Assembly: GCF_001296025.1 (NCBI RefSeq)
Contig: NZ_LJHV01000008.1
Location: forward strand, 186,001-250,000
Reading direction: 5' to 3'
Origin: Porphyrobacter sp. AAP60
GTDB taxonomy: Bacteria > Pseudomonadota > Alphaproteobacteria > Sphingomonadales > Sphingomonadaceae
DNA: 64,000 nt
Made by a program: the position numbers and the translations under genes. This document shows positions 9,036 to 17,867 of this stretch, one piece after another. The notes under the pieces were generated by a model. It made no database searches. It saw only the letters and a list, made by a program, of their open reading frames with translations, and had not been told where the DNA came from. The stretch's first letter is position 1. Every line of letters starts with the position of its first letter.

Positions 9036-9761
9036 GTGCCCTTCCCCTTCTTCTTCATCGCGCTGGCTGCGCAGGTGGCAACCGAGCCGCAGGTGCCCAT
9101 CGGGCCGCAGGTGCCGCCCGAGCAGACCCTCCGCCTGCCGCCCCTGCGCGAGGCGACCCGCCCGCCGCAGCGCGCCCCGCTGAACGCGCCGCCCGAGCCG
9201 GAGCGCATTCCGATCGATCTCGGCCCCGATGCGCCGACCGGCTCGCCGCCCGAAACCATCGACATCCTCGCCCCGCCGCCCGCGCCCGAGGCTGCCAATG
9301 CCGCGCTGGTCAAGGAATGCGAAGACCAGCGCGAACGCGGCATCATTGATGGCGAGATTGTGGTGTGCCGATCGCTGGAGGTCGACACCTCGCAGCTTTA
9401 CAGCGGCAGCCGCGCCGCATGGCTGAAAGATTACGCCGAACGCACCCAGAACGCCGGCACGATTGCGCCTCCGGATGTGGCCGGGCCGGGCATCTTTCGC
9501 GGGCCGCCCACGATCAGCGGACTATGCTTCATCGGGCCATGCCCCAAGGATGAGGCGCTGATCATCGACGTCGAAGCCATCCCGCCGCCGCCCGCCGGAT
9601 CGGATGCCGAAAGGGTGGCGCAGGGGTTGGCCCCCTTGCAGGGCGACGACGCGCCACTTTCAGATGAGGCCCGCACCCGGCTGGAAGCGGAACTGGGCTT
9701 GCCGGAGGTGGGTGGACCCGAGGAACCATCAGCCGAAGAGCCCTTACTCCGTTCGTCCTGA
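9036..9761 (+). CDS. Secreted protein of unknown function, second of a tandem paralogous pair
   Basis: 241 residues from a GTG start 12 bp after the previous stop. It repeats the blocks of the first copy: KECEDQRERGIIDGEIVVCR (first copy QECEDRADAGTISGEIVVCR) and ALIIDVEAIPPPPAGSDAER. The N-terminal half is Pro-rich, after a short hydrophobic start (FPFFFIALAAQVA) that could be a weak signal sequence. Its last codons and TGA stop fall inside the left arm of a REP-like palindrome (9749-9846), so the element has probably changed the original C terminus. Role unknown. Confidence 0.7.
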   Translation: MPFPFFFIALAAQVATEPQVPIGPQVPPEQTLRLPPLREATRPPQRAPLNAPPEPERIPIDLGPDAPTGSPPETIDILAPPPAPEAANAALVKECEDQRERGIIDGEIVVCRSLEVDTSQLYSGSRAAWLKDYAERTQNAGTIAPPDVAGPGIFRGPPTISGLCFIGPCPKDEALIIDVEAIPPPPAGSDAERVAQGLAPLQGDDAPLSDEARTRLEAELGLPEVGGPEEPSAEEPLLRSS

Positions 9762-9846
9762 GCTTGTCGAAGGACCGTCCTTCTTCTTCCGTCACACACT
9801 TAAGCCCAAAGGAAAAGCAGCCCTTCGACAAGCTCAGGGCGAACGG
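9749..9846. repeat. REP-like inverted repeat (TGAGCTTGTCGAAGG type)
   Basis: The left arm (9749-9773) contains CCTGAGCTTGTCGAAGG. The right arm (9822-9846) contains CCTTCGACAAGCTCAGG. The 25-nt arms differ at one position when reverse-complemented, with a 48-nt spacer. This is a widespread dispersed palindrome of sphingomonads and other proteobacteria. It sits between convergent genes and may act as a bidirectional terminator. Confidence 0.85.
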
Positions 9847-9866
9847 AAATGGTGCAATGCTTTACC

Positions 9867-11216
9867 CTAGAGCGGCAAAATCGGCAGCACCAGCGGCTCG
9901 CCCGAAAGGCTGTCCGACCCTTCGAGCAGCGCCAGCGCCTTGGCCACACAGCGTTCCGGCCCTTCGTGCGTGACCATCGCCACCATCACCTCGCCCCCGC
10001 TTTGCGAACGGCCTTGCTGGATCAGGCTTTCAATCGAAACGTCACCATCGCGCAGCGCGGCGGTGAGTTCGGCCAGCACGCCGGGGCGGTCTTTCACCAT
10101 GAAGCGGATATAGGTGCGCTCGGTACGGTGGCCCGGTTCGGCCGGTGGCAGCGCGGCCAATTGGCTGCTGGGGATCGAGAAGGGCGCGCCCACTTCGTCG
10201 CGCGCAATGTCGATCAGGTCGGCGGCAACCGCGCTCGCGGTCGGCCCGTCGCCCGCGCCTGCGCCCTGAAACAGCAGGCGGCCGGAGAAATTGCCCTCCG
10301 CCACCACGGCATTGGTGGCGCCGTCGACAGCGCTCAAGGGGTGGCCTCTGGCGACAAGGCAGGGCCGCACGCGCTGGAGCAGGCGCGCCCCATCGGCAGT
10401 CTCTTCCACATCGGCTTCCCCGATCAGCCGGATCACAAAGCCCAGCGCATCGGCCTGCGCGATATCGGCGGCGCGTACCTGCGTAATGCCGCTCACCCGC
10501 ACGCCAGCGAAATCGACCCGCGTGCCGAACCCGATCGCGGCCAGGATCGCCAGCTTGTGCGCCGCATCCACGCCTTCGATGTCGAAGGCCGGATCAGCCT
10601 CGGCAAAGCCCAGCTTTTGCGCCTCGGCCAGCACATCGGCGAAATCGGCCCCGGTGCGCTCCATGGTCGAGAGGATATAATTGCAGGTGCCGTTGAGGAT
10701 GCCGTAAACCTTCGTCAGCGCATTGGCGCTGGTGCCTTCGCGCAGGCCCTTGATCACCGGGATGCCGCCGCCGACGGCTGCTTCGAACTTCAGGGCGGCA
10801 TTATGCCCTTCGGCCAGCTGTGCCAGTTCCAGCCCGTGATGCGCGACCATTGCCTTGTTGGCGGTGACAAGGCCCTTGCCCGCGCTCAACGTTGCGCGCG
10901 ACAATGTCAGCGCCGGGCCGTCCGAACCGCCGACCAGTTCCACCACCACATCCACATCATCGCGCCGGGCCAGCGCGGTCATATCGTCTTCCCACGCAAA
11001 GCGGGCGATATCGACGCCGCGATCCTTGCCGCGATCGCGCGCGCTGACAGCCACCACCTCGATCCCGCGTCCCGCCCGCGCCGCAATCAGAGCGCGGTTG
11101 GTATCAAGCAGCCGGATAACCCCTGCGCCAACCGTGCCGAGACCGGCGATGGCGATACGTAGCGGGGCCATAGGTGCAGGGGCAGGTGCGGTGGTGGTCA
11201 AGCGGCGCTCCATCAT
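9867..11216 (-). CDS. hom: Homoserine dehydrogenase
   Basis: 449 residues from ATG 11216 (an ATG at 11171 is also possible). Reduces aspartate semialdehyde to homoserine with NAD(P)H in threonine and methionine synthesis. Domains: a Rossmann fold with IAGLGTVGAGVI, the catalytic region VTANKAMVAHHG, VGGGIPVIKGLREG and GILNGTCNYILSTME, and the LGFAEADPAFDIEGVDAAHKLAIL motif. A C-terminal ACT domain (from about residue 350, YIRFMVKDRPGVLAELTAAL) suggests feedback inhibition, usually by threonine. Full length for the ACT-containing type. Confidence 0.96.
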   Translation of the reverse strand: MMERRLTTTAPAPAPMAPLRIAIAGLGTVGAGVIRLLDTNRALIAARAGRGIEVVAVSARDRGKDRGVDIARFAWEDDMTALARRDDVDVVVELVGGSDGPALTLSRATLSAGKGLVTANKAMVAHHGLELAQLAEGHNAALKFEAAVGGGIPVIKGLREGTSANALTKVYGILNGTCNYILSTMERTGADFADVLAEAQKLGFAEADPAFDIEGVDAAHKLAILAAIGFGTRVDFAGVRVSGITQVRAADIAQADALGFVIRLIGEADVEETADGARLLQRVRPCLVARGHPLSAVDGATNAVVAEGNFSGRLLFQGAGAGDGPTASAVAADLIDIARDEVGAPFSIPSSQLAALPPAEPGHRTERTYIRFMVKDRPGVLAELTAALRDGDVSIESLIQQGRSQSGGEVMVAMVTHEGPERCVAKALALLEGSDSLSGEPLVLPILPL

Positions 11217-11260
11217 GAATCGCAACGCCGCTTAACCACGCAGCCCGTGCGGTCAAGCTG

Positions 11261-12187
11261 TCAGCTTGCCGCAGGGGCCTGCGTGATGCGCCGCGTGCAC
11301 GGGCCAAGCTGGGCGATCACATAGGCATAATCCCCCGCCGCCAGCCGCCGCGCCTCCGGTTCGCGCGCGAGATTGGCGTTGCTCGGCAATTGCGCGGGCA
11401 GCGAACAGGCGAGGCGATACCAGCGCAGCGTTTCGGGTGCAGGCGGGCGGGCCGAGGAATCGATGATTTCGCCCCACGAAACGCCCCACTGCGGGGTCTG
11501 CCCCGGACGCCGCAGCACCGTGATCGACACGGGCGAACGGTTTTCGGTTGCCAGAAAAATCTGGGTTTCCGATTCGCCCGTCAAGGTGCCCGCCACCGCC
11601 AGCGCATCGCTGATGCCGGTGATACGCGGCGGCACACTGGCAGCGTAGATTTCGCTCAGCAGCGGGCGCAGCCGTGCCTCAAGCGCGGGCGTATATTCCA
11701 GCTGCGCGCCCGGCGCGACCAGCCGCACCTCGCCCGCGCGGCCTGGCACGCTATCGGCAAACAGCACGAATTCGCGCTTTTTCAGCTTGGGCACCTTGCC
11801 CTTTGCATCAAGCGGGACATCAACCAGATATGCCAGAGCGCCGCCCACCGAAGCGCGGCCGGCGATCAGCGCCACCGTGTCAGCCTCGATGTAAAGACGC
11901 GCGAATCCCGCTGCGAGGCCGGGCGCACGATCAGGCTTCAGCACCGTCTGGCGGCGAATCTGGACGCGCACGACAAGGTCTGCCGCGTCAGAAAATGTCG
12001 CCAGATCGGCATAAGTCGGCCCATTTGTTGCCGCCGCCGTAGGGGCAGATGAAGTTTGTGCACGGACTGCATCGGGGGCTGCAAGGGGTGCAACCACCAT
12101 CCCGCCCAGGACCAATGCGGCTGCCGCCATAGGCCTGAAAAAGCGGGTTAATTCGTCTTTAACCTGTGGTGTCATCATGGTTCTCAT
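11261..12187 (-). CDS. Secreted protein of unknown function
   Basis: 308 residues. An N-terminal signal peptide (PMAAAALVLGGMVVAPLAAPDAVRAQ) is followed by a folded-looking region beginning TYADLATFSDAADLVVRVQIRRQ. Two Cys in the C-terminal third (LACSL and LGPCTRR) could pair. No enzyme motif was recognised; the style matches hypothetical exported proteins of sphingomonads. It lies 44 bp upstream of hom on the same strand and could be co-transcribed. Divergent from tonB. Confidence 0.75.
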   Translation of the reverse strand: MRTMMTPQVKDELTRFFRPMAAAALVLGGMVVAPLAAPDAVRAQTSSAPTAAATNGPTYADLATFSDAADLVVRVQIRRQTVLKPDRAPGLAAGFARLYIEADTVALIAGRASVGGALAYLVDVPLDAKGKVPKLKKREFVLFADSVPGRAGEVRLVAPGAQLEYTPALEARLRPLLSEIYAASVPPRITGISDALAVAGTLTGESETQIFLATENRSPVSITVLRRPGQTPQWGVSWGEIIDSSARPPAPETLRWYRLACSLPAQLPSNANLAREPEARRLAAGDYAYVIAQLGPCTRRITQAPAAS

Positions 12188-12545
12188 CGATCGGTTCCAG
12201 CATGCAGCTTTAGCACTCCCTATTGCACATGGCTCGCAGTGAATCCGCCCTGAACCGCAAAAGCGTTTGATCGGCTTGGGGTTGCCCGTTAAAGCCCGAG
12301 TGCTGACTGCGCGGGACTGGGGACATTGCCACGCAGACAGCTCAGGTTGCGTTCAGGACTAAGGCGTCCAGAACGTACCAGTCGGGATCAGGTTCGGGCG
12401 GCGTGCATATCCAGCACACGCCCGTGCCGTGTTTTTCGACATGGGAGGGCCAAAATAACCGGGATCCATTCGCCCGTCCGAAAGGGCGGAGAATGGGGAG
12501 TGTGCCGATCCCCTGATCGGCGAGTAATTGGAGAGAAAGCGCTGG
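12188..12545. promoter_or_regulatory. Divergent promoter region with two stem-loops before tonB
   Basis: This 358-bp region between divergent genes has no supported gene. Close to tonB there are two short inverted repeats: CGCCC...GGGCG (about 12470-12488) and GCCGATC-CCCT-GATCGGC (12504-12521), the latter just upstream of the GGAGAG ribosome-binding site. They may structure the tonB leader. No Fur box was recognised. Confidence 0.35.
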
Positions 12546-13232
12546 ATGTCCTACGCTAGCCAACAACAAGGATTGACCGGCCCCAAGCTAGTCTCACTGA
12601 TCATCGCACTAGCGATCGTCGGGAGCGTCGGGCTGGGCATGGTCGTCTTTCTTGCCGTCGATGCCGTCAAGGAAATGGTCGAACGTGTGACCACCGTCGA
12701 AGTCAAGGAAGAAGAACCGCCGCCGCCACCGGACGAGCCACCGCCGCCCGAAGAAGTGCCGGAGCAAACTTCGCCCCCGCCGCCGGTAGCGCCGCCGCCG
12801 CCGTTTGACATCGCGCCGAATCCGCCAGAGGTGAAGTCGGTGCCAATTCCGCCGCCGCCGCAGCCGGTGAATACGCAAGCGAGCAACGTGGCCCCTCCGG
12901 GCCCGCCAACCCCGCCTGCCCCGCCGGCGCCTTCGAAGGCTCGCGGTGCCCGCACCAAGAACGAACGCAGCTGGGCTGCGCGCATTCAGGAAAACTACCC
13001 GGCTCGCGCTCTGCGTGAGGAAACCGAGGGTACCGTGGGTGTGCGCGTGACGGTGACAGCCGATGGCCGGGCAACCGGATGTTCGGTAACCGCATCAAGC
13101 GGTTCGTCCATTCTGGATCAGGCGGCCTGTGTTGGGATGGAGCGTTATTCACGCTTTGAACCGGCACTGGATGCCGCCGGTAACCCGACGTCGGGCAGTT
13201 ACACCACCCGCATTACCTATCGTTTGAACTGA
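12546..13232 (+). CDS. tonB: TonB energy-transducing protein
   Basis: 228 residues. One N-terminal membrane anchor (about 14-40, KLVSLIIALAIVGSVGLGMV), then a long Pro-rich periplasmic spacer (EEPPPPPDEPPPPEEV and further Pro runs to about residue 135). The C-terminal TonB domain contains YPARALREETEGTVGVRVTV, TASSGSSILDQAA and RYSRFEPALDAAGNPTSG. It couples the proton-motive force, via ExbB/ExbD, to TonB-dependent receptors such as those at 683 and 32951. The ATG at 12546 has a GGAGAG site about 9 nt upstream. First gene of a four-gene cluster. Confidence 0.95.
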   Translation: MSYASQQQGLTGPKLVSLIIALAIVGSVGLGMVVFLAVDAVKEMVERVTTVEVKEEEPPPPPDEPPPPEEVPEQTSPPPPVAPPPPFDIAPNPPEVKSVPIPPPPQPVNTQASNVAPPGPPTPPAPPAPSKARGARTKNERSWAARIQENYPARALREETEGTVGVRVTVTADGRATGCSVTASSGSSILDQAACVGMERYSRFEPALDAAGNPTSGSYTTRITYRLN

Positions 13233-13242
13233 CGGATTATCC

Positions 13243-13265
13243 GGCGGGCGGTGCAGCCGCCCGCC
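13243..13265 (+). other. Intercistronic GC-rich hairpin between tonB and exbB
   Basis: A perfect 9-bp stem, GGCGGGCGG with CCGCCCGCC, around a 5-nt loop. No T-run follows, so this is more likely a transcript-stabilising or processing element than a full terminator. Confidence 0.55.
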
Positions 13266-13298
13266 CCCGGTACAACATTTTCAAGAGGACTTTTCGCA

Positions 13299-14069
13299 AT
13301 GAACCTTTATCTTCTCGCCGCAGCAGCCGGTGAAGCAGCACCCGAAAACAAGTTCGGCTTCGTCGAAGCCATGCGCGAGGGCGGCCCAGTCGCCTGGACG
13401 ATCCTTGCCGTGATGGTCATCATGTCGGTCGGCTCGTTCTACATCATGTTCACCAAGCTGTTCGAACAGAACAAGGTGATGAACCAGTACAAGAACGTGC
13501 AGACCGCCTTCTGGCGCGCCGGCAGCCTGCGCGAAGGCGCGACCAAGCTCGACAAGGACAGCGCATGGCGCCAGCTCGCCGACGACGCCGTGAAGGCGCA
13601 GGACGAGCACGGCAAGATGACCGACAGCCTTGAATCGCATGATTACATGCACGGTTCGCTGCAGCGTTCGGAAGATTCGATCAACGCCGTGCTCGCGGGC
13701 GGCCTGCCGTTCCTGGCAACCGTCGGTGCGACCGCACCTTTCGTGGGTCTGCTCGGCACCGTGATCGGGATCTACCGCGCACTGATCAACATCGGCATCG
13801 CCGGCAACGCCTCGATCGACAAGGTCGCCGGCCCGGTTGGTGAAGCGCTGATCATGACCGCCATCGGTCTGCTCGTGGCTGTGCCTGCCGTGTTCGCGTT
13901 CAACTGGCTGCAGTCGCGCAACCGCCGCATCGCCGCCATGCTCAGCACCTTCACGACCGATCTGCTGGCCTACATGAACTCGAACGGCGCGGTGAAGCCG
14001 ACTGTGACGGCAGCAGCTCCGGCTGCCAAGCCGGCTGCCAAGCCCGCAGCGCCTGCCCCGAAGGCCTGA
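13299..14069 (+). CDS. exbB: ExbB/TolQ/MotA-family proton channel protein
   Basis: 256 residues, start at 13299 with AAGAGGA upstream. Three membrane segments: near GPVAWTILAVMVIMSVGSFYIM, near GGLPFLATVGATAPFVGLLGTVIGIY, and near GEALIMTAIGLLVAVPAVFAFNW. These are the family hallmarks (GLLGTVIGI and EALIMTAIGLLVAVPA). The tail after the last helix is Ala/Pro/Lys-rich. It forms the ExbB pentamer that, with ExbD, energises TonB. Separated from tonB and exbD by GC-rich hairpins. Confidence 0.95.
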   Translation: MNLYLLAAAAGEAAPENKFGFVEAMREGGPVAWTILAVMVIMSVGSFYIMFTKLFEQNKVMNQYKNVQTAFWRAGSLREGATKLDKDSAWRQLADDAVKAQDEHGKMTDSLESHDYMHGSLQRSEDSINAVLAGGLPFLATVGATAPFVGLLGTVIGIYRALINIGIAGNASIDKVAGPVGEALIMTAIGLLVAVPAVFAFNWLQSRNRRIAAMLSTFTTDLLAYMNSNGAVKPTVTAAAPAAKPAAKPAAPAPKA

Positions 14070-14086
14070 TCACCATTGTCACAAGC

Positions 14087-14118
14087 GGCGGGGGCCGATC
14101 GTGATGGTCGCCCCCGCC
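14087..14118 (+). other. Intercistronic GC-rich hairpin between exbB and exbD
   Basis: 9-bp stem GGCGGGGGC / GCCCCCGCC with a 14-nt loop, 17 nt after the exbB stop. It lacks a U-run. It may set the ratio of ExbB to ExbD by differential transcript decay. Confidence 0.5.
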
Positions 14119-14204
14119 ACTTCCACCCGGATACCGTCCCTGTAAACGGGGCCGTCCGGGGCAAGTCTTCAAGTCAAATTGTTTGACACAGGTAGGAATT
14201 CACA

Positions 14205-14735
14205 ATGGCGATTTCGATGGGAGGCGGGGCGGATACCCCACTGTCCGACATCAACACCACGCCGCTGGTGGACGTGATGCTGGTGCTCCTGATCATCTTC
14301 CTCATCGCGGTTCCGGTGGCGATTCAGACGATCGAACGGCTGGAAATTCCGGTCTTCGAATCCGAAGAATCCAAGGACAAGGTGGAAAACCTGCTGCTTA
14401 CGATCAGCACCACCGATGCCGCCGGACGCAGCGCAGGGGAGCCGGGCTTTGCAGGCGCCTCGCGCGGGGGCGAATGCCGGGTCTATTTCAACAACATCAC
14501 GCCTGTTACCTCGGCCGAACTGGAAAAGATGGCGTTTGATCGTCTCGATGCCATCGTCCGTCGTGCGGGCGGCGCCGAAGCGCTGATGCAGGATCCCGAA
14601 GCGATCCCGCAGGTGCATATTCGCGGTGACGTTCAGGCTCCGTGGCGGTGTGTTGCCGGCGCGATCTACAACGTGCAGCGCGCGGGCTATCCGATCGTCG
14701 GGTTCATTTCGAACCCGGTTGATCCGAACGGCTGA
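14205..14735 (+). CDS. exbD: Biopolymer transport protein ExbD (first copy)
   Basis: 176 residues. Typical ExbD start DTPLSDINTTPLVDVMLVLLIIFLIAVPV, with the essential membrane Asp in LVDVMLVLLI. The periplasmic domain is longer than usual and contains a Cys pair (GGECRVYF and APWRCVAG). AGGTAGGAA precedes the ATG. Works with ExbB and TonB. A second, more compact ExbD follows. Confidence 0.93.
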   Translation: MAISMGGGADTPLSDINTTPLVDVMLVLLIIFLIAVPVAIQTIERLEIPVFESEESKDKVENLLLTISTTDAAGRSAGEPGFAGASRGGECRVYFNNITPVTSAELEKMAFDRLDAIVRRAGGAEALMQDPEAIPQVHIRGDVQAPWRCVAGAIYNVQRAGYPIVGFISNPVDPNG

Positions 14736-14764
14736 TTGTTTAGGTTTTTCAAGGAGTAACTGAC

Positions 14765-15193
14765 ATGGGTATGGCCGGAGGAAAACTCGACGGCGAGCCG
14801 ATGATGGAAATGAACATGACGCCGCTGATCGACGTTCTGCTCGTTCTGCTGATCATGTTCATCATCACCATCCCGGTGGCGACCCACTCGGTCGACATCG
14901 ATTTGCCGCAGCCCAACAATTCGCCGCCGCCGCTGGTCGAGCCGACGAAGAACAAGCTGGTTCTGTCGCAAGACGATCTGATCCTGTGGAATGGCGAATC
15001 GATCAGCGAAGGTCAGCTGGTCTCTGCCCTGCAGCAATCGACCACGATGGTGCCCGAGCCCGAACTGCAGTTCGAGCCTGAAGCGCTTGCCAGCTATCAG
15101 CTGTCGGCCCGCGTGCTGCAAACCATCAAGGCATCGGGCGTGACCAAGTTCGGGTTTGTCGGCAACGACAAGTATCGCGAATTCGGCAAGTGA
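14765..15193 (+). CDS. exbD: Biopolymer transport protein ExbD (second copy)
   Basis: 142 residues. Start MMEMNMTPLIDVLLVLLIMFIITIPVATHSVDIDLP, with the single membrane helix and its Asp. The periplasmic domain contains DDLILWNGESISEGQLVSALQQ. SD AAGGAG precedes the ATG. Two ExbD subunits next to one ExbB are common in sphingomonads and related groups. Its distance of 29 bp from the first copy supports one operon. Confidence 0.93.
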   Translation: MGMAGGKLDGEPMMEMNMTPLIDVLLVLLIMFIITIPVATHSVDIDLPQPNNSPPPLVEPTKNKLVLSQDDLILWNGESISEGQLVSALQQSTTMVPEPELQFEPEALASYQLSARVLQTIKASGVTKFGFVGNDKYREFGK

Positions 15194-15262
15194 TTTGCCG
15201 GGGCTAGACCGGCCTTAGGTCGGTCTTGACCCCGTCTAGCTTCGCCTAGACTATCACCAAAA

Positions 15263-15294
15263 GGGGCGTTGCGAGCGATCGCAGCGCCCTTTTT
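15263..15294 (+). terminator. Rho-independent terminator after the tonB-exbBDD cluster
   Basis: Stem GGGCGTTGCG / CGCAGCGCCC (one G-U pair), 6-nt loop AGCGAT, then five T at 15290-15294. A second foldable segment with outer arms GCTAGAC / GTCTAGC lies just upstream (about 15202-15240). Confidence 0.85.
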
Positions 15295-15359
15295 GAATGG
15301 ATTGGCGCGGGTTTCGTCGCTTGTGCCACCGCGCCGACAGCCTGATCGGGCAATCGCAA

Positions 15360-15375
15360 TGTTTCACGTGAAACA
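15360..15375. other. parS centromere site
   Basis: The 16-bp perfect palindrome TGTTTCACGTGAAACA equals the conserved bacterial chromosomal parS consensus bound by ParB. It lies in the short gap between the terminator of the exbD operon and the 3' end of the helicase gene. ParB would nucleate here to form the segregation complex. MipZ, which follows ParB, is encoded about 5 kb away. Other parS copies, parAB and the origin are not in the window. Confidence 0.9.
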
Positions 15376-15382
15376 TTTTGCG

Positions 15383-17866
15383 CTAATCGGCCTCCTGCTC
15401 CGGATCGGGCCGCATCGCGGCGGCAATCAGCCCCTCGGCCTCCAGTAGCAATTCATCATCCACCGCGCCTTGCGGCACCGCCTCACGCCCGATCATCGTC
15501 ATGACCGGCACCGCCAGCGGCGACACCCGCTCCAGCGAGACATGCACCAGCTCGCGCTCCGACCGTTCAAGCAGACCGGCAAGCCGCCCCACATCCGTCA
15601 TCCGCGCCCGCGCATCGGCCCATGCTGCCTCGATAAGCACATGATCCGGCTCGTATTTCTTCAGCACATCGTAAATGAGATCAGTCGAAAAGGTGACCTG
15701 TTTGCCGGTCTTCTTCTTGCCGGGATGCTGGCGTTCCACCAGCCCGCTGATCACCGCCACCTCGCGGAATGCGCGGCGCAAAAGGTGGCTTTCGGTGACC
15801 CATTCGACGAACTCGTCGGTCAGAATATCGGGCGATAACAAAGGGGCAGGGTTATCGACCGGCTTCAGCCCCCATACCGCGAGACAATAATCATTCGCCA
15901 CAAACCCGCCCGGCATCAGCCCGCGATCTTCCATCCGCCGGGTAATCAGCATCCCCAGTGACTGGTTCGCGTTCCACCCCTCGAATGTGTAGTAACAGGT
16001 GTAGTGTTTCCCTGCGTGCGGGAAGCTCTCGACCAACAACTCGCCCGGCGCAGGCAGCCGGCTGCGATAGTCCTGCATCTCCAGCCATTCGCGCACATCA
16101 TCGGGGAACCGCCCCCAGCCAGCCCGGTCTGCCAGCATCGCCTGCACGCGGGTCGCCAGGTGGGTGGTGAGCGGCAGGCGAAGGCCGCCATATGACGGAA
16201 TAGTGGCGCTTTTTTTGGCAGCGCGCACCACCACGTCCATGTCCTTCACGCTTTCAACCTCAAGGCTGATGCCCGCGAAGAAGAAAGTATCGCCGGGTGA
16301 AAGCTGTGCGGCAAACCGCTCCTCGACCTTGCCCAGACTTCGGCCATTCTTGAACCGCACAATGAGCATTTCGGAATCGACGATGATCCCCGCATTCATC
16401 CGGTGGCGCTGCGCCTGATTGGGGTGGGAAAGCCGCCAGACACCTGATTTGTCACGCACAATCCGCTGGAACCGGTCATAGGCCCTGAGCGCATAGCCGC
16501 CATTCGACACGAAGCTCAGCACACGGCCAAAGGTCGCATCGTCCACCCAGCTATAGGCGAGGCTGGATCGCACCTCGGCCAGCAACTCCCCTTCGTGAAA
16601 CGGCCCCGCACAGGCGCAGGCCATCACGTGCTGGGCCAGCACATCAAGCCCGCCGGGCCGGAACGCCTCGCCATCGCGCTGGCCCTGATCGACCGCATCC
16701 TTGGCCGCCATTGCTTCAAGGAATTCAAAGCGATTGCCCGGCACCAGCACCGCGCGGCTTGGCGTATCCAGCCGGTGCCCCGCCCGCCCGATCCGCTGGA
16801 GCAGGCGCGAGGAACCCTTGGGCGCCCCCATCTGCACGACGAGATCGATATCGCCCCAGTCAATCCCCAGATCGAGGCTGGCAGTGCAGACCAGCGCACG
16901 CAATTCCCCGCGCGCCATCGCTTCTTCGACCTTGCGCCGCGCTTCCACCGAGAGGCTGCCGTGGTGGATGCCGATGGGCAGGTGGTCCTCGTTCGCCTCC
17001 CACAGGCACTGGAAAATGAACTCTGCCAGAAACCGCGTGTTGGTGAAGACCAGCGTGGTGCGGTTGGCCTTTATCGCCTCGTAAAGCTGCGGCACCGCCC
17101 AGCGCCCCGCGTGCCCGCCCCACGGCACGCGTTCTTCGATCGGGAGCAGGATTTCCACCTCGGGATCGGCCCCGTCCTCGCCCAGTACCAAATCGGCCGC
17201 GGCAATTTCGCCCCCCGCATCAGCGTGTTGCGGGGCCAGCCATTCCTGGAAGTCGCGTGGATTGGCGAGGGTGGCAGACAACGCCACCCGCTGCGCCTGC
17301 GGTGCCAGGGCGTGCAACCGGGCAAGGCTCAGCGCCAGCAGATCGCCGCGCTTGTCGGTCGCAAAGGCGTGCACCTCGTCGATCACGATCCGCTTCAGCC
17401 CCGCGAACAGGTCAGCGCTTTCAGGGTAGGATAGCAGCAGCGAAAGACTTTCCGGCGTCGTAAGCAGCACATGCGGCGGGCGTTCACGCTGGCGTTTCTT
17501 GCGGTCCGACGGAGTATCGCCGCTACGGGTTTCGACCCGGATCGGCAGGCCGATTTCCTCGATCGGGGCCAGCAGGTTGCGCTTCACATCCTGCGCCAGC
17601 GCCTTCAGCGGCGAGACGTAGAGCGTGTGCAAACCTTCAGGCGGCAGCACACCATCAGAGGACGCAAAGTCGCACAGGGTCGGCAGAAACCCCGCCAGCG
17701 TCTTGCCTGCCCCGGTATCGGCCACCAGCAGCGCATCACGGCCCGCCCGCGCCTTGGCAAGCATTTCAAGCTGATGCCGCCGCACCCGCCACCCGCGCTG
17801 CACGAACCACGTTGTGATTTCGGGGGGTAGCGAAGCGTCGGCGGGCCCGGTTTGCTGTGCGGTCAC
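15383..17866 (-). CDS. Ligase-associated DNA damage response DEXH-box helicase (Lhr-like)
   Basis: 827 residues from a GTG at 17866, one base after the TGA of the upstream gene. Superfamily 2 motifs in order: ADTGAGKT (Walker A), VSPLKALAQD, TTPESL, IDEVHAFA (DEVH box), LSATLANP (motif III), TASLDLGIDWG and LQRIGRAGHR (motif VI). Then comes the winged-helix and Lhr-core C-terminal region (VNDYCLAVWGLKP-like segment, FREVAVISGLVERQHPGKKKTGKQ). The architecture and length match the helicase usually encoded near an ATP-dependent DNA ligase and a metallophosphoesterase in DNA-repair clusters. Those partners are not adjacent here. Cytoplasmic. Confidence 0.9.
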   Translation of the reverse strand: MTAQQTGPADASLPPEITTWFVQRGWRVRRHQLEMLAKARAGRDALLVADTGAGKTLAGFLPTLCDFASSDGVLPPEGLHTLYVSPLKALAQDVKRNLLAPIEEIGLPIRVETRSGDTPSDRKKRQRERPPHVLLTTPESLSLLLSYPESADLFAGLKRIVIDEVHAFATDKRGDLLALSLARLHALAPQAQRVALSATLANPRDFQEWLAPQHADAGGEIAAADLVLGEDGADPEVEILLPIEERVPWGGHAGRWAVPQLYEAIKANRTTLVFTNTRFLAEFIFQCLWEANEDHLPIGIHHGSLSVEARRKVEEAMARGELRALVCTASLDLGIDWGDIDLVVQMGAPKGSSRLLQRIGRAGHRLDTPSRAVLVPGNRFEFLEAMAAKDAVDQGQRDGEAFRPGGLDVLAQHVMACACAGPFHEGELLAEVRSSLAYSWVDDATFGRVLSFVSNGGYALRAYDRFQRIVRDKSGVWRLSHPNQAQRHRMNAGIIVDSEMLIVRFKNGRSLGKVEERFAAQLSPGDTFFFAGISLEVESVKDMDVVVRAAKKSATIPSYGGLRLPLTTHLATRVQAMLADRAGWGRFPDDVREWLEMQDYRSRLPAPGELLVESFPHAGKHYTCYYTFEGWNANQSLGMLITRRMEDRGLMPGGFVANDYCLAVWGLKPVDNPAPLLSPDILTDEFVEWVTESHLLRRAFREVAVISGLVERQHPGKKKTGKQVTFSTDLIYDVLKKYEPDHVLIEAAWADARARMTDVGRLAGLLERSERELVHVSLERVSPLAVPVMTMIGREAVPQGAVDDELLLEAEGLIAAAMRPDPEQEAD

Positions 17867-17867
17867 A

